From NCBI RefSeq assembly GCF_039645965.1, contig NZ_CP147917.1:868001-932000 (forward strand): a stretch of DNA of 64,000 bases. The letters run 5' to 3'. Positions 10,229 through 19,031 of the stretch are shown piece by piece (the first letter of the stretch is position 1; each line of letters begins with the position of its first letter). A program made the translations under genes and the position numbers. A model generated the notes under the pieces. That model was not told where the DNA came from, did no database searches, and saw only the letters and a program-made list of their open reading frames with translations. This stretch comes from Sulfurimonas sp. HSL3-2. Lineage in GTDB: Bacteria > Campylobacterota > Campylobacteria > Campylobacterales > Sulfurimonadaceae.

Positions 10229-10268
10229 TTTAAGTAGAAGTTATCTTCTACTTAAATCTTCTCTTTTT
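10229..10268 (+). terminator. Rho-independent terminator after serA
   Basis: A perfect 12-base inverted repeat (TTTAAGTAGAAG, loop TTAT, CTTCTACTTAAA) is followed by a T-rich run ending in TTTTT. It lies directly after the serA stop and closes the rpsA-serA operon. Confidence 0.85.
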
Positions 10269-10381
10269 AAATCCCGTTATAATTTTCTTATTCTCTTCAA
10301 ATTTATGTAAATAATTGTAAAATGTAATAATTTAATTTAGGGTTTGTAAATCTATAGTTTTAAAAGTAAAGGTAGTTCGAG

Positions 10382-11158
10382 ATGGAAATAGACGGTCGTT
10401 TTTGGCTTACGAAAGATGGACGAAGCTTTTTAGGCTCAGGGAGGATAGAACTTCTAAATCTGATTGAAAAAACCGGTTCCATAAATGCAGCGGCAAAAGA
10501 GATGAAGATGAGCTATAAAGCTGCATGGGAACGCATTAACAGTATGAATGAGCTTGCAGATGAGCCGATCATTCAAAGAAAAGTAGGCGGTAAAGGCGGC
10601 GGCGGAACTACACTTACACCATATGCTCATGAGCTGATACAAACATATAATAGATTACATGAACTTCACCGTCAATTTATCGACCGCTTTAGTGAAGCAG
10701 GAGATAGTCCTGAACTGCTTGCCAAGATTCTTAACAGGACTTTCCTTACGACAAGTGCTAGAAATCAAATACCGGCAAAAATATCAAAGATCGATGTAAA
10801 TGAACTCAGTTCCATTATCACGATAGACCTTTCCGGCGGGAGTAAGATACTCTCTACTATTACTTCTAAATCGGTCAACAGTATGAACCTGCATGTAGGC
10901 AGTGATATCTATGCGATCATAAAATCCAGTGACATCAAGATACATGCTACAGCGCCAAAAGAGACGGATAACTTAAATATACTAGAGGGAACGATTGAAT
11001 CGATACAAAGTACGGAATTAAACTCCGAACTTGCACTTCGTATCAATGACAAGACTCTCTTGGTGACACTTTTGGGTAAAGACGAGTTAGACTCTTTTCG
11101 TGTGGGTAAAAAAGCATTTGCAAGTATTGCCTGTAATAATATAATCGTAGGACTATAA
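10382..11158 (+). CDS. modE: ModE-type molybdate-responsive regulator
   Basis: This 258-residue protein has a full ModE architecture. The N-terminal LysR-like winged helix holds GSINAAAKEMKMSYKAAW (about residues 31-48) and the glycine-rich wing GGKGGGGTTLTPY. Two C-terminal TOBE/Mop-like units follow, starting near ARNQIPAKISKID and LEGTIESIQS. In the characterised family, molybdate binding at the Mop domains makes the dimer repress transport genes and activate molybdoenzyme genes. No mod transporter gene is in the window, so the regulator stands alone here. It is convergent with the diguanylate cyclase gene and the 3' ends overlap by 6 bases, so there is no space for a terminator. Confidence 0.9.
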   Translation: MEIDGRFWLTKDGRSFLGSGRIELLNLIEKTGSINAAAKEMKMSYKAAWERINSMNELADEPIIQRKVGGKGGGGTTLTPYAHELIQTYNRLHELHRQFIDRFSEAGDSPELLAKILNRTFLTTSARNQIPAKISKIDVNELSSIITIDLSGGSKILSTITSKSVNSMNLHVGSDIYAIIKSSDIKIHATAPKETDNLNILEGTIESIQSTELNSELALRINDKTLLVTLLGKDELDSFRVGKKAFASIACNNIIVGL

Positions 11159-12259
11159 AAACTCTACGCGGTTTCTCCCCTCGCTTTTTGCTTTGTAGAG
11201 TGCTTCATCCGCTCTTGTTGTTATGGAGTAGACATCATCATCGTTTTTATTTACGGTTACACCAATACTTACCGTTTTTGATCCGACTGTCTTAAAGGGA
11301 GTTTTTTCTACGTTTTGTCTTATATTTTGAGCAAGTGTGATAGCATCCTGCTTATCTGTTTCCAAACAGATTATTACAAACTCCTCTCCGCCCCATCTTA
11401 TTAATGTATCTGATGAACGAGTAGACTTTTTAATAACATTAGTCAATTCGACTAAAAAGTCATCACCTATGAGATGTCCATAGGTGTCGTTTATATCTTT
11501 AAAATAATCTATATCTAAAATAAGCATACCAAAAGTACGGCCATACCTTTTACTTTGATCTAGTTCACTCTTGAGTACCTCTTCTAATTTTGCGCGGTTG
11601 TATAGACCGGTTAATTTATCGGTCGATGCAAGTTTTTCAAGCTCCTCCTGTTTTAAAAAAGTGGATCTGTTCGAGTCCTCTAAAAGATAACCGTCTAAAA
11701 AGCCAAATGACAAAGATGCAAGCATCCAAAAGATATGCATTATAAACTCATGTATCTGCGCAGGATATATATTGTATATAGTCACGGCAGATAGTGTAAA
11801 CACGCTCAAAGCACTTAGTGTAGCATGAAAAAGTTTTAATCCTGATACCGTGAATATCCAGAATATTATAAGATAGATCTCAGTTATATAGATCGTATAT
11901 CCCTCAAATTCGGATGCGATCATCAAGTTTCCCATAGCTGCAAGTACAGGAGCTATGATGAGCAGTGATGTCATCCAAAAGCAGTATCTCTTGAGATATG
12001 CCATTAACGATATCAGAAAAAGAATGGAAGGGATAGCGTAGAGGTGGATGGTTATCATCAAGTCTACGGTTTGTGCAGGTGCTACCAGTCTATCTAAAAA
12101 GGCGTATAGTATGTATAGTGATGCTGTTAAGATCGTTATTCTAGAGGTCTGTCTAAATCTTGAAGGTTCTCTCCAATCATTAAACCTCTTTTGCATCTTT
12201 TTGTCTTTAAAACTAAAAAGATCATAGTTACAAAACTTGTATTTGAGGCTATCGAGCAT
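11153..12259 (-). CDS. Membrane-bound diguanylate cyclase (GGDEF)
   Basis: This 368-residue protein has about six predicted membrane segments in residues 40-195, then a linker and a GGDEF domain. The active-site motif is RWGGEEFVII; GGEEF is an accepted active variant. The allosteric I-site RxxD is present as RSSD, five residues before GGEEF, so product feedback by cyclic di-GMP is likely. The sensor is purely transmembrane without a PAS or HAMP unit and resembles unclassified membrane sensors. Upstream, a 30-bp perfect palindrome lies between this gene and the efflux operon. Confidence 0.92.
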   Translation of the reverse strand: MLDSLKYKFCNYDLFSFKDKKMQKRFNDWREPSRFRQTSRITILTASLYILYAFLDRLVAPAQTVDLMITIHLYAIPSILFLISLMAYLKRYCFWMTSLLIIAPVLAAMGNLMIASEFEGYTIYITEIYLIIFWIFTVSGLKLFHATLSALSVFTLSAVTIYNIYPAQIHEFIMHIFWMLASLSFGFLDGYLLEDSNRSTFLKQEELEKLASTDKLTGLYNRAKLEEVLKSELDQSKRYGRTFGMLILDIDYFKDINDTYGHLIGDDFLVELTNVIKKSTRSSDTLIRWGGEEFVIICLETDKQDAITLAQNIRQNVEKTPFKTVGSKTVSIGVTVNKNDDDVYSITTRADEALYKAKSEGRNRVEFL

Positions 12260-12377
12260 ATATGATTAACTTTTATTGTTAAATTTGAATTGAAACAGTC
12301 AATTTGGATTTATTATATCATATATAAATCTCTTTTAGGAGTCTGAGGCTTTATGTGAATAGTCATTGATAGATTAA

Positions 12378-12407
12378 TTTCGTACATGTAAGCTTACATG
12401 TACGAAA
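12378..12407. repeat. 30-bp perfect palindrome with two fused TACATGTA cores
   Basis: The half-site TTTCGTACATGTAAG is followed directly by its exact reverse complement, with no spacer. It contains two near copies of the TTACATGTAA palindrome joined at AAGCTT. It is intergenic, 5 bases beyond the stop of the RND permease gene and about 120 bases upstream of the diguanylate cyclase start. No T-run follows on either strand, so a standard intrinsic terminator is unlikely; a processing hairpin, cruciform or protein-binding site remain possible. Confidence 0.85.
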
Positions 12408-12411
12408 CAGT

Positions 12412-14124
12412 TTATAGAGGATCTGTTATAGATACAGCTTTTTTCTCATGGAAATGGAAATGTTTTTCCAAGTCTGCATTGTATAGCAGTATCGGTACAA
12501 CCATAAGTGATGCGATCACAGCTGCGATAGTCCCGAATATCAAAGAGACTCCAAGTCCACCGAATACCGCATCTCCTGCTAGAAGTGTCGAAGCAAGGAT
12601 GATCGCCGTTGCCGTAAGGAAAATCGGTTTTGCACGTGTTGCAGTTGCGTAAGCGATGGCATCGGCTTTATGCATACCTTTGTCATGCATAAGAGATTTT
12701 GTAAAATCGATAAGCAGCAGCGAGTTACGAGAGCTGATACCGATAAGAGCGATAAATCCGATAAGAGAAGTCGCTGTTAAAAAGAAAGTATCCGTCGTAA
12801 ATATATCCATTATCCAGTGACCGACGATAACACCTATGATAGAAAGGAAACTTCCGATCAGGATGATGCCGCTGAGTGTATAGCTTTTGTAATACACGAC
12901 CATTAACAGGAAAATAAGTACTAACGCTGCTATAAAAGCACCGCCGAGATCTCTAAAAGTATCAAGCGTCACTTTCATTTCGCCATCCCATTTCAGTTCG
13001 TAGACTTTACCGCTTTTTTTGTCTTTGAGTTCCAGATCAAACAGTCCAGTCTTTGTTATATCATAATCGTTGCTTAACTCTTTTAGTATCTGGGCTCTAG
13101 CATCGATAAGAGGATAGACCTGAGAGACCATATCAGTTTCGGCCATCACATTGGTCATCTGGTGCAGGTCTTTACTCATTATAGTCGGATTCGATTTTGT
13201 TGATACGATACTGACCATCTCTGTTATAGGAACCATCATGCCGAATTTATTCATAAGTTTCAAGCTTGAAAGTTTCGCTCTTAAAGCATCCAGATCTTTT
13301 GTCGTAAACCTTTTTGAGCTGTCGCTGAGTGATAAAAATATAGGTATCTGATCATTATATTTCGGAGAGTTCTTAACAGCTATATCCATCCCTTCAAATG
13401 CTAGGTACATGATATCGTTGATCTGTTTTATACTGACACCCGAACGTGCAGCTTTTTCAGGGTTGACTTTGATATCAAAAGTATCATAGATAGCATCTTC
13501 CATAGTATCGACGTCAACGAGACCTTTGGTCTTTTTAAATATACCATCGACTTTATCAGCTAACTCTCTGATCCCTTTAGCATCGTTTCCGTATATCTCT
13601 GCAACGATTGCTGCAAGTGTCGGCGGACCGGCAGGAGGCTCGACAAAAGAGATATCGCTCTCTTTTACGATAGATTGACAGCTTTTTAATATGACAGGAC
13701 GAAGGCGTTGTACCATCATATATGACGGTTCTTCTCTTTCATGTTTTTTTGTCAGATTGACAACTAGTTCTGCGACATTTTCAGAGTTCTTAAACTGTGA
13801 GCCTTTGATCAGTCCTGCAAAGTCAAGCGGTGATCCCATGCCTAAAAACACTTCTAGATCCGTTACTTCTTTCTCTTTTTGTATAATAGATGCAACACAG
13901 TTCGTCACGCTGTTCGTCTGCTCGATCGAGCTTCCCTGAGGGAGTTTTACATAGATGTTAAATGTATCATTGTTTTTACCCGGCAGCATCTTCGCTAAAA
14001 CGAGCTCCGTAGGTATCATCATAATCGATAAAAAAAGTGCAGCAATGGTACCGAGAATAATGTATTTTCTTTGCTTCTGACTTTGAATACCTTTTAATAC
14101 AGCTTGTTCAAATTTTGCAAACAT
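12412..14124 (-). CDS. RND efflux permease, C-terminal half (TM7-TM12)
   Basis: This 570-residue protein matches the second half of AcrB/CzcA-type RND permeases. It begins with the TM7 region (KQRKYIILGTIAALFLSIMM), then a periplasmic porter/docking loop of about 340 residues (LPGKNNDTFNIYVKLPQGSS onwards), and TM8-TM12 near the end, including IALIGISSRNSLLLIDF and the closing FGTIAAVIASLMVVPILL. A whole RND permease has about 1,040 residues in one chain; here the other half is the gene just upstream. The stop and start overlap as TAATG and GAGGAG stands 8 bases before this ATG, so the split is a designed gene boundary, not a sequencing frameshift. The two chains presumably assemble as one protomer. 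Substrate not predictable. Confidence 0.9.
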   Translation of the reverse strand: MFAKFEQAVLKGIQSQKQRKYIILGTIAALFLSIMMIPTELVLAKMLPGKNNDTFNIYVKLPQGSSIEQTNSVTNCVASIIQKEKEVTDLEVFLGMGSPLDFAGLIKGSQFKNSENVAELVVNLTKKHEREEPSYMMVQRLRPVILKSCQSIVKESDISFVEPPAGPPTLAAIVAEIYGNDAKGIRELADKVDGIFKKTKGLVDVDTMEDAIYDTFDIKVNPEKAARSGVSIKQINDIMYLAFEGMDIAVKNSPKYNDQIPIFLSLSDSSKRFTTKDLDALRAKLSSLKLMNKFGMMVPITEMVSIVSTKSNPTIMSKDLHQMTNVMAETDMVSQVYPLIDARAQILKELSNDYDITKTGLFDLELKDKKSGKVYELKWDGEMKVTLDTFRDLGGAFIAALVLIFLLMVVYYKSYTLSGIILIGSFLSIIGVIVGHWIMDIFTTDTFFLTATSLIGFIALIGISSRNSLLLIDFTKSLMHDKGMHKADAIAYATATRAKPIFLTATAIILASTLLAGDAVFGGLGVSLIFGTIAAVIASLMVVPILLYNADLEKHFHFHEKKAVSITDPL

Positions 14125-15710
14125 TATTTGTGCTCCTCATTATGCTTAGGTCTTTTGAGTATTCTTACTGCTAAGTAAGGGGTAAATATATAAGCTACAA
14201 AAAGTGAAGCTATCAGTGCGACAGGGACATTTGCAGGGATCGGTTTCATAAACTGACCCATCATCTGTCCGACAAAAGCCATCGGTATCATCGTCATAAT
14301 GATCGCCAGTGTCGCTATGTTCGTCGGTGCACCGATCTCATCCGTTGCTTCGATCATCAACTCGTCTTTATCTTTATGCGCCGAATCGGCAGAATGATAA
14401 TGACGGTGAATGTTCTCGATCACGATGATGGCTGCATCGACTAAAAGTCCAAGGCTCAGCAGGAATGCAAAGAGCGTGATCCTGTTGATCGTCTGACCGC
14501 TTAGATAAGCTACAAACAGTGTAATAGCGAGGATCGCAGGGACCGTAAATGTGACAATAAGCGATTCTCTCCATCCAAGGACGAAAATCAGCAAAATAGC
14601 GATGATAATGATAGAGAGGATCAAGTGAAATACCAGTTCATTAACGGCGTCGTTGGCACGTTCGCCGTCATTTCTCGTGATCACGTAGTTGATGCCGTTT
14701 TTAGCAAGCATATCTTTGTACTTGCTAAGCTCCTCTTTTACCGCATCTGCTATCACGACGGCATTCGTACCTTGAAGTTTCGATATTGTCAGCGTCACTT
14801 GGTTTTGAAGTTTACTAAACTTATGGTCTGCACTTTGGATACTGATCTGTGCTGATTTGAAGTTTTGATAGTTATATCCGTCCGTGACATCAGCGACTTG
14901 TTTTAGATAGATAGGCGATCCCATATAGTCTGCGACGATGATATTGTTAATATCTTCTATGCTTTGAACTGCATTTTTGACACCGAATATGACAATCTGA
15001 TTGTCTTTTGTTCTGTTTTTAATGTTGGGTACATTGTATGAGAGTGATTGAACCGCTTTTGTTATCTGACCTAAAGAAAGATTATAACCGGCTAACCTAT
15101 TTATATCTACTTCTATGTTGTATTGGTGCTTATGACCGCCTTTTAAGTCTGTAACCGCGACGTTTGGAAGACCGTTTATATAGTGCTGCATAGTTTTGAC
15201 ATTATCATAAAGATCTGTTTCGGTCATATTTTTATCATTACTGTAAAATGCAACGGAGACGATAGGGATATCGACATCTATATCGAGCGGTTTTATAACA
15301 GGATTCATAGCACCTTTAGGGAACATATTTGAGTTTTGCATGATCTTGTCGTAGACTTTTAGATTTGAGTCTTCTTTGTTCTCACCGATGAAAAAGGCAG
15401 CATTTACGATACCGACGTTATCCATAGCTGTGCCGTAGATATGCTCGACACCTTTTACCTCTTTAAGTTTTCTCTCCAGAGGTTTTACTATGACACGTTC
15501 TACTTCAGCAGCAGTAGCACCCGGAAGTGCGACGATGACGGTCGAACCGCTGACGACCATTTGAGGATTCTCTTCACGCGGCATGACCTCTAATGAGATA
15601 TACCCAAGTGCAAGCAGAAATATACCCAGTACCATAGTAAGAGGATTTTGTATAAATGTTTTAGCTAGTTTACCTGCTACGTCTTTAGGTTCGTATGGCT
15701 TATGTTTCAT
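14124..15710 (-). CDS. RND efflux permease, N-terminal half (TM1-TM6)
   Basis: This 528-residue protein is the first half of an RND permease. TM1 is at about residues 25-43 (TMVLGIFLLALGYISLEVMP), followed by the porter loop with GATAAEVERVIVKPLE, and TM2-TM6. TM4 carries GLLVDAAIIVIENI; AcrB has two adjacent Asp here, this protein has Asp-Ala, a pattern known from HME/CusA-like and other RND pumps. The chain ends just after TM6 (LAVRILKRPKHNEEHK), the point where the two internal repeats of an RND protein meet. It starts 9 bases after the membrane-fusion gene, with an SD-like TAAGGTAGGA. Confidence 0.92.
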   Translation of the reverse strand: MKHKPYEPKDVAGKLAKTFIQNPLTMVLGIFLLALGYISLEVMPREENPQMVVSGSTVIVALPGATAAEVERVIVKPLERKLKEVKGVEHIYGTAMDNVGIVNAAFFIGENKEDSNLKVYDKIMQNSNMFPKGAMNPVIKPLDIDVDIPIVSVAFYSNDKNMTETDLYDNVKTMQHYINGLPNVAVTDLKGGHKHQYNIEVDINRLAGYNLSLGQITKAVQSLSYNVPNIKNRTKDNQIVIFGVKNAVQSIEDINNIIVADYMGSPIYLKQVADVTDGYNYQNFKSAQISIQSADHKFSKLQNQVTLTISKLQGTNAVVIADAVKEELSKYKDMLAKNGINYVITRNDGERANDAVNELVFHLILSIIIIAILLIFVLGWRESLIVTFTVPAILAITLFVAYLSGQTINRITLFAFLLSLGLLVDAAIIVIENIHRHYHSADSAHKDKDELMIEATDEIGAPTNIATLAIIMTMIPMAFVGQMMGQFMKPIPANVPVALIASLFVAYIFTPYLAVRILKRPKHNEEHK

Positions 15711-15719
15711 AGTCCTACC

Positions 15720-16508
15720 TTACTCAGCAGTAATAGTAGCGTACATACCGGGATATACGACACCATTATTGTTTTTAAAAGATACTTTGATCTTAAACGA
15801 GTGTGTCATAGGATTTGAGTTTGGTATGATAGCCGTTACTTTACCTATAGTCGATATTCCCGTTGAAGGGATCTCGACTTTTACTTTTTTACCGTACGGG
15901 AACTTTTTTAGATCACTTTCTGCTATCTCAACAGATATCTTAAGGTCGGTAAGATCTGAAAGGACGATCGCAGGCATACCCGGCATTGCCATCTCTCCCA
16001 CTTTGATGTTCTTAGCGATGACGACACCATTGTTCGGAGCTTTGATATTAAGATACTGGTATTGGTTTTTAACTTCTGCAAGACGTGCTTTGGCTTGTTC
16101 TACCTGTTTTGTTGCAATAGATATCATGTCTTCCAGGTTTTTAGCTGCAAGAGCAAGGTTTTCGACATCATATTTTGAGACCATATCTTTTTCTAAAAGA
16201 CGCTTATGACGCTCTAAATTTAGTTTAACGTTTTCATACTGGTTTTGGTACATCTGAAGTGACAGCTGTGCCTGAGAGATCCCGAGTTCGACTTGGTTGA
16301 GTGCCGAATCTATCTCTTTTGAATCGATCGTATAAAGAAGTTGCCCTTTTTTTACTTTTTCTCCCTCTGACACATTGACTTGTGTTACAAACCCCATAAA
16401 ACGGCTGGTGATCATTTTTTGGTTATCTGAAATAACACTTCCAGAAAGTGTGATCGGTTCAGCAAAAAGTGCCGAACCAAGAAGTAGAATTGCTATAATA
16501 TATTTCAT
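15720..16508 (-). CDS. RND periplasmic adaptor (membrane fusion protein)
   Basis: This 262-residue HlyD/AcrA-type adaptor links the inner-membrane pump to the outer-membrane channel. A signal peptide (MKYIIAILLLGSALFA, cleavage before EP) is followed by the first lipoyl half (FVTQVNVSEGEKVKKGQLLY), a helical hairpin of about residues 70-150, the second lipoyl half (IKAPNNGVVIAKNIKVGE) and a beta-barrel domain. It is short for the family and lacks the long C-terminal membrane-proximal domain. Its ATG overlaps the upstream stop codon as TAATG with GGAG 8 bases before it, so it is coupled to the TolC-like gene. Confidence 0.93.
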   Translation of the reverse strand: MKYIIAILLLGSALFAEPITLSGSVISDNQKMITSRFMGFVTQVNVSEGEKVKKGQLLYTIDSKEIDSALNQVELGISQAQLSLQMYQNQYENVKLNLERHKRLLEKDMVSKYDVENLALAAKNLEDMISIATKQVEQAKARLAEVKNQYQYLNIKAPNNGVVIAKNIKVGEMAMPGMPAIVLSDLTDLKISVEIAESDLKKFPYGKKVKVEIPSTGISTIGKVTAIIPNSNPMTHSFKIKVSFKNNNGVVYPGMYATITAE

Positions 16509-17878
16509 TATTTGTCTCCGTTTGATATGTTTTCTAAGGCAAAAATACGTTCGTTTCTTTTGTTTCTTACCTCTTGTAGTTGTAGTATTTTTTCAATCTG
16601 TTCAGATTGTTTGATGATCACATCGCTCATAGATGCAAGCTGTTCACGGTACCTTGCTTCGTAGTTTTTGTATATCTGATCTGCAAGTTTCAGCTCTTGT
16701 TTCAAAGATGCTATATCATCATCATAAGACTGTATCTGTGTCTTTATTTTTGCTACTTGAAGGACTATCCCTTTTTTTGCAAGTTCGACTTGTGTCTGAG
16801 TCTTTAAGCTTTCGATGCGGGCTTTCTGTACAGACGAAGAATCGATCCCTCCGTTAAAGATGTTCCATGTCAGTCTGGCTCCGACTGTATATGCTTTGTG
16901 GTCATCGGCATTGCCTAAAAATGTGTTATCAGCCGTAGAGACCTCTGCAAATGCACCAATAGTAGGATAGTATGCAGATTGCTCGGCAGTGACCATGTTT
17001 TTTCTTATATCCAGTCCAGTCGATGCTTTTTGAATATCGATGTTATTTGTTATGATATCCGTATCACTGATAGAAGGCATTTTGATATCCTGATAAGGAG
17101 TCTCGATGGAAGTGACTTTACGATTTAATAAAAAACTTAGGTAGTGATATAGAAGTTTTTCATTAGAAGTCATCTGGTTTACAAGACGTTCGACATTACC
17201 TTTTTTTGCTTGGACTTCCAAGAGGTCGACATTTTTCGCATAACCCTCTTTGATCATACTTTTGGTCATATTTTCTAGAGTATTGATATTGTTCAAAATT
17301 ATATTAAGGTTTTTTACGGCATCTTTTAAAAGTGCCATATCGTAGTAGCTTTTTCTGATCTGATAAATTTTTTCATTTAAAAGCTGGTCTTTGTCAAGAG
17401 TTTTCATCTTTTTCATAGCTTCTGCGATATTTTTATAACTTGATATCTTAAAACCTGTAAAGAGAGCTACTTCATATTTTAGTTTACTTTGGAAAAAATT
17501 GTGGTCCGCCGGATAGTTTAGATCTTTAGGAGGTGTTACATAATCTGGATGACCTGCTAAAAAGTTAGTCATAAATTCTTGTGCCCCAAAGTCACCGAAA
17601 GTAGCTTCACGTGATGCAAGTTTAAAACCAAAGACATTTCCTGCATCGTTACTTCTGGCCACATCTTGTATAAGGTTTAAGCTTCCGTAGTTGTAGCCAC
17701 TCGCGATATCACTCTCTTCTGTAGCGATCTCTTTATCGAATTCAGCTACTTTTATTTCAAGGTTATCCGACTTTACAATCTCTAAAGCCTGTGAAAGAGA
17801 CAGCGAATCCGGATAGGTGATACTGTTTGCAAATAAAATCATTGTGGCAGATAGTAAGCCTACAATTTTTTTCATCAA
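16508..17878 (-). CDS. TolC-family outer membrane efflux channel
   Basis: This 456-residue protein has an N-terminal signal peptide (MMKKIVGLLSATMILFANS) and two repeats of long coiled-coil helices typical of TolC/CusC proteins, with LSLSQALEIVKSDNLEIKV at the start of the first repeat and GARLTWNIFNGGIDSS opening a strand pair in the second. It lacks a lipobox. It is the first gene of a four-gene operon (channel, adaptor, two permease halves), and an Rrf2 regulator is divergently placed 0.7 kb upstream, which may be its regulator; that link is inference from position. Confidence 0.92.
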   Translation of the reverse strand: MMKKIVGLLSATMILFANSITYPDSLSLSQALEIVKSDNLEIKVAEFDKEIATEESDIASGYNYGSLNLIQDVARSNDAGNVFGFKLASREATFGDFGAQEFMTNFLAGHPDYVTPPKDLNYPADHNFFQSKLKYEVALFTGFKISSYKNIAEAMKKMKTLDKDQLLNEKIYQIRKSYYDMALLKDAVKNLNIILNNINTLENMTKSMIKEGYAKNVDLLEVQAKKGNVERLVNQMTSNEKLLYHYLSFLLNRKVTSIETPYQDIKMPSISDTDIITNNIDIQKASTGLDIRKNMVTAEQSAYYPTIGAFAEVSTADNTFLGNADDHKAYTVGARLTWNIFNGGIDSSSVQKARIESLKTQTQVELAKKGIVLQVAKIKTQIQSYDDDIASLKQELKLADQIYKNYEARYREQLASMSDVIIKQSEQIEKILQLQEVRNKRNERIFALENISNGDK

Positions 17879-18049
17879 TTCTCCTTATGGAAATATATTT
17901 ATAATCTTAACATATAATACTTATAACTATATTAGATAGTTGGAGTCATTTTTCTCTTTTAAAATACTATGGAGTAGATTATATTATATTTCATAAGAAT
18001 TACAAATCAAATTTAAGTGATATTTAATGAAAGTCATAATCCTTAGTAA

Positions 18050-18067
18050 ACAAGTATGGATACTTGT
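18050..18067. promoter_or_regulatory. Inverted repeat in the divergent efflux/DUF4395 gap
   Basis: ACAAGTAT, two bases GG, then ATACTTGT form a perfect 8-base inverted repeat about 57 bases before the DUF4395 start. The size and symmetry fit a dimeric winged-helix regulator such as the Rrf2 protein encoded two genes downstream. The rest of the 245-base gap is AT-rich with no other clear element. Confidence 0.5.
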
Positions 18068-18123
18068 AATTAAACTATAAAAAGATTACTATTACATAAA
18101 TAAAAATTATAAAAGGCTCTATT

Positions 18124-18567
18124 ATGTCAAAAGCATGTCCTTTAATATTTAGACAGATCGACGGAACTATTGCCCGGGTCAGCGCTGTATTTGTATCGTT
18201 CTTTGTAGTAATGTTCTTATTGACGTCACAAGTGCTGTTCTTGTATTTTATAAGCGTGGATTTTTTGATGAGACTTTACGGATTAAAAGAATACAGCCTG
18301 ATTCAGTATCTTTCTCTTTTTACGCAAAGAGTTTTATCTTTAAAATCAGAGATGACAGATGCAGGTGCAAAAAGACTGGCAGCAGGATTTGGATTCTTTT
18401 TTATGCTGCTTCTTATAATCGAGTATCATTTTAAACTGGATACGGCTATTTTCTTTACGGCAGGAGCTTTCTTAGTCTGCAGCTTTTTAGAGATCGCTTT
18501 TAGTTATTGTATCGGTTGTAAAGTTTATTTTATAGTTAAAAAAATATATCCCGCGTTTATGGAGTAG
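18124..18567 (+). CDS. DUF4395 membrane protein
   Basis: This 147-residue protein has about four membrane segments. It opens with ACPLIFRQIDGTIARVSA, the family pattern Cys-Pro-x-x-F/Y-R-x-[VI]-[DN], and ends with FSYCIGCKVYF, where the paired cysteines CxxC sit at the membrane edge. These features match DUF4395 as I know it, a family without an established function, sometimes found near thioredoxin-like and sulfur-related genes. It is cotranscribed with the Rrf2 gene 3 bases downstream; AAAAGG gives a ribosome-binding site. A redox role through the CxxC is possible but unproven. Confidence 0.75.
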   Translation: MSKACPLIFRQIDGTIARVSAVFVSFFVVMFLLTSQVLFLYFISVDFLMRLYGLKEYSLIQYLSLFTQRVLSLKSEMTDAGAKRLAAGFGFFFMLLLIIEYHFKLDTAIFFTAGAFLVCSFLEIAFSYCIGCKVYFIVKKIYPAFME

Positions 18568-18570
18568 TGT

Positions 18571-18975
18571 ATGGTCGGTGTCAGTTCAAAAGGTTTATAC
18601 GGTCTAGCAGCAATGCATGTTCTTTCTCATGCAGTCAACGGAAGGACTATGCAGGTTAGAGAGATCGCGGCGATGACGTCACTTTCACATAGTTATCTTG
18701 AACAGCTTCTTTCTCAGCTCAGAAAAGCAGGTCTGTTAGTTAGTGTCCGCGGATCGAGCGGCGGTTATAAGCTTTCCCGTCCGGCTCATGAGATAACGGT
18801 CTTAGAGATCATAGAATCTTTAGAGGGTGCTATCTTTGAAGTAGATAAAAATGTAGGCTCAAGTATTATCTTAGAATCGTTTTGGTTTGACATCCAAAAG
18901 AGGGTTCAAGAGCTGTTTTCTTTAAAACTTTCTGAGATAGATCAGTCATATCAACCATTTTCATATTCGATTTAG
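18571..18975 (+). CDS. Rrf2-family regulator without cluster cysteines
   Basis: This 134-residue protein has the Rrf2 winged helix: SKGLYGLAAMHVLSHA, MQVREIAAMTSLSHSYLEQLL (recognition region), and the wing RGSSGGYKLSRPAHEITVLEI. IscR and NsrR bind an Fe-S cluster with three cysteines near residues 90-105; this protein contains no cysteine at all, so it cannot use that ligand set and probably senses something else or works as a cluster-free variant like CymR. GGAG of the ribosome-binding site lies in the end of the DUF4395 gene. It may act on the nearby inverted repeat. Confidence 0.88.
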   Translation: MVGVSSKGLYGLAAMHVLSHAVNGRTMQVREIAAMTSLSHSYLEQLLSQLRKAGLLVSVRGSSGGYKLSRPAHEITVLEIIESLEGAIFEVDKNVGSSIILESFWFDIQKRVQELFSLKLSEIDQSYQPFSYSI

Positions 18976-18998
18976 GAGATATATAAAGGAAGTTGTTA

Positions 18999-19004
18999 TA
19001 TAAT
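18999..19004 (+). promoter_or_regulatory. Candidate -10 box of the HDOD gene
   Basis: A perfect TATAAT in the 53-base gap before the HDOD gene, 28 bases upstream of its ATG, with TAAGG between them as ribosome-binding site. Confidence 0.55.
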
Positions 19005-19031
19005 AGGTCTAAAAATATCTAAGGTACTTTG

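Noticed and set aside
12412-15710. RND permease gene broken by frameshift
   Set aside because: The two frames meet as TAATG with a strong ribosome-binding site 8 bases before the second ATG, and the break lies exactly between the two structural repeats; a natural split is more likely.
15583-16209. Plus-strand 208-codon frame over the efflux genes
   Set aside because: It is antisense to two well-supported genes and has no family features.
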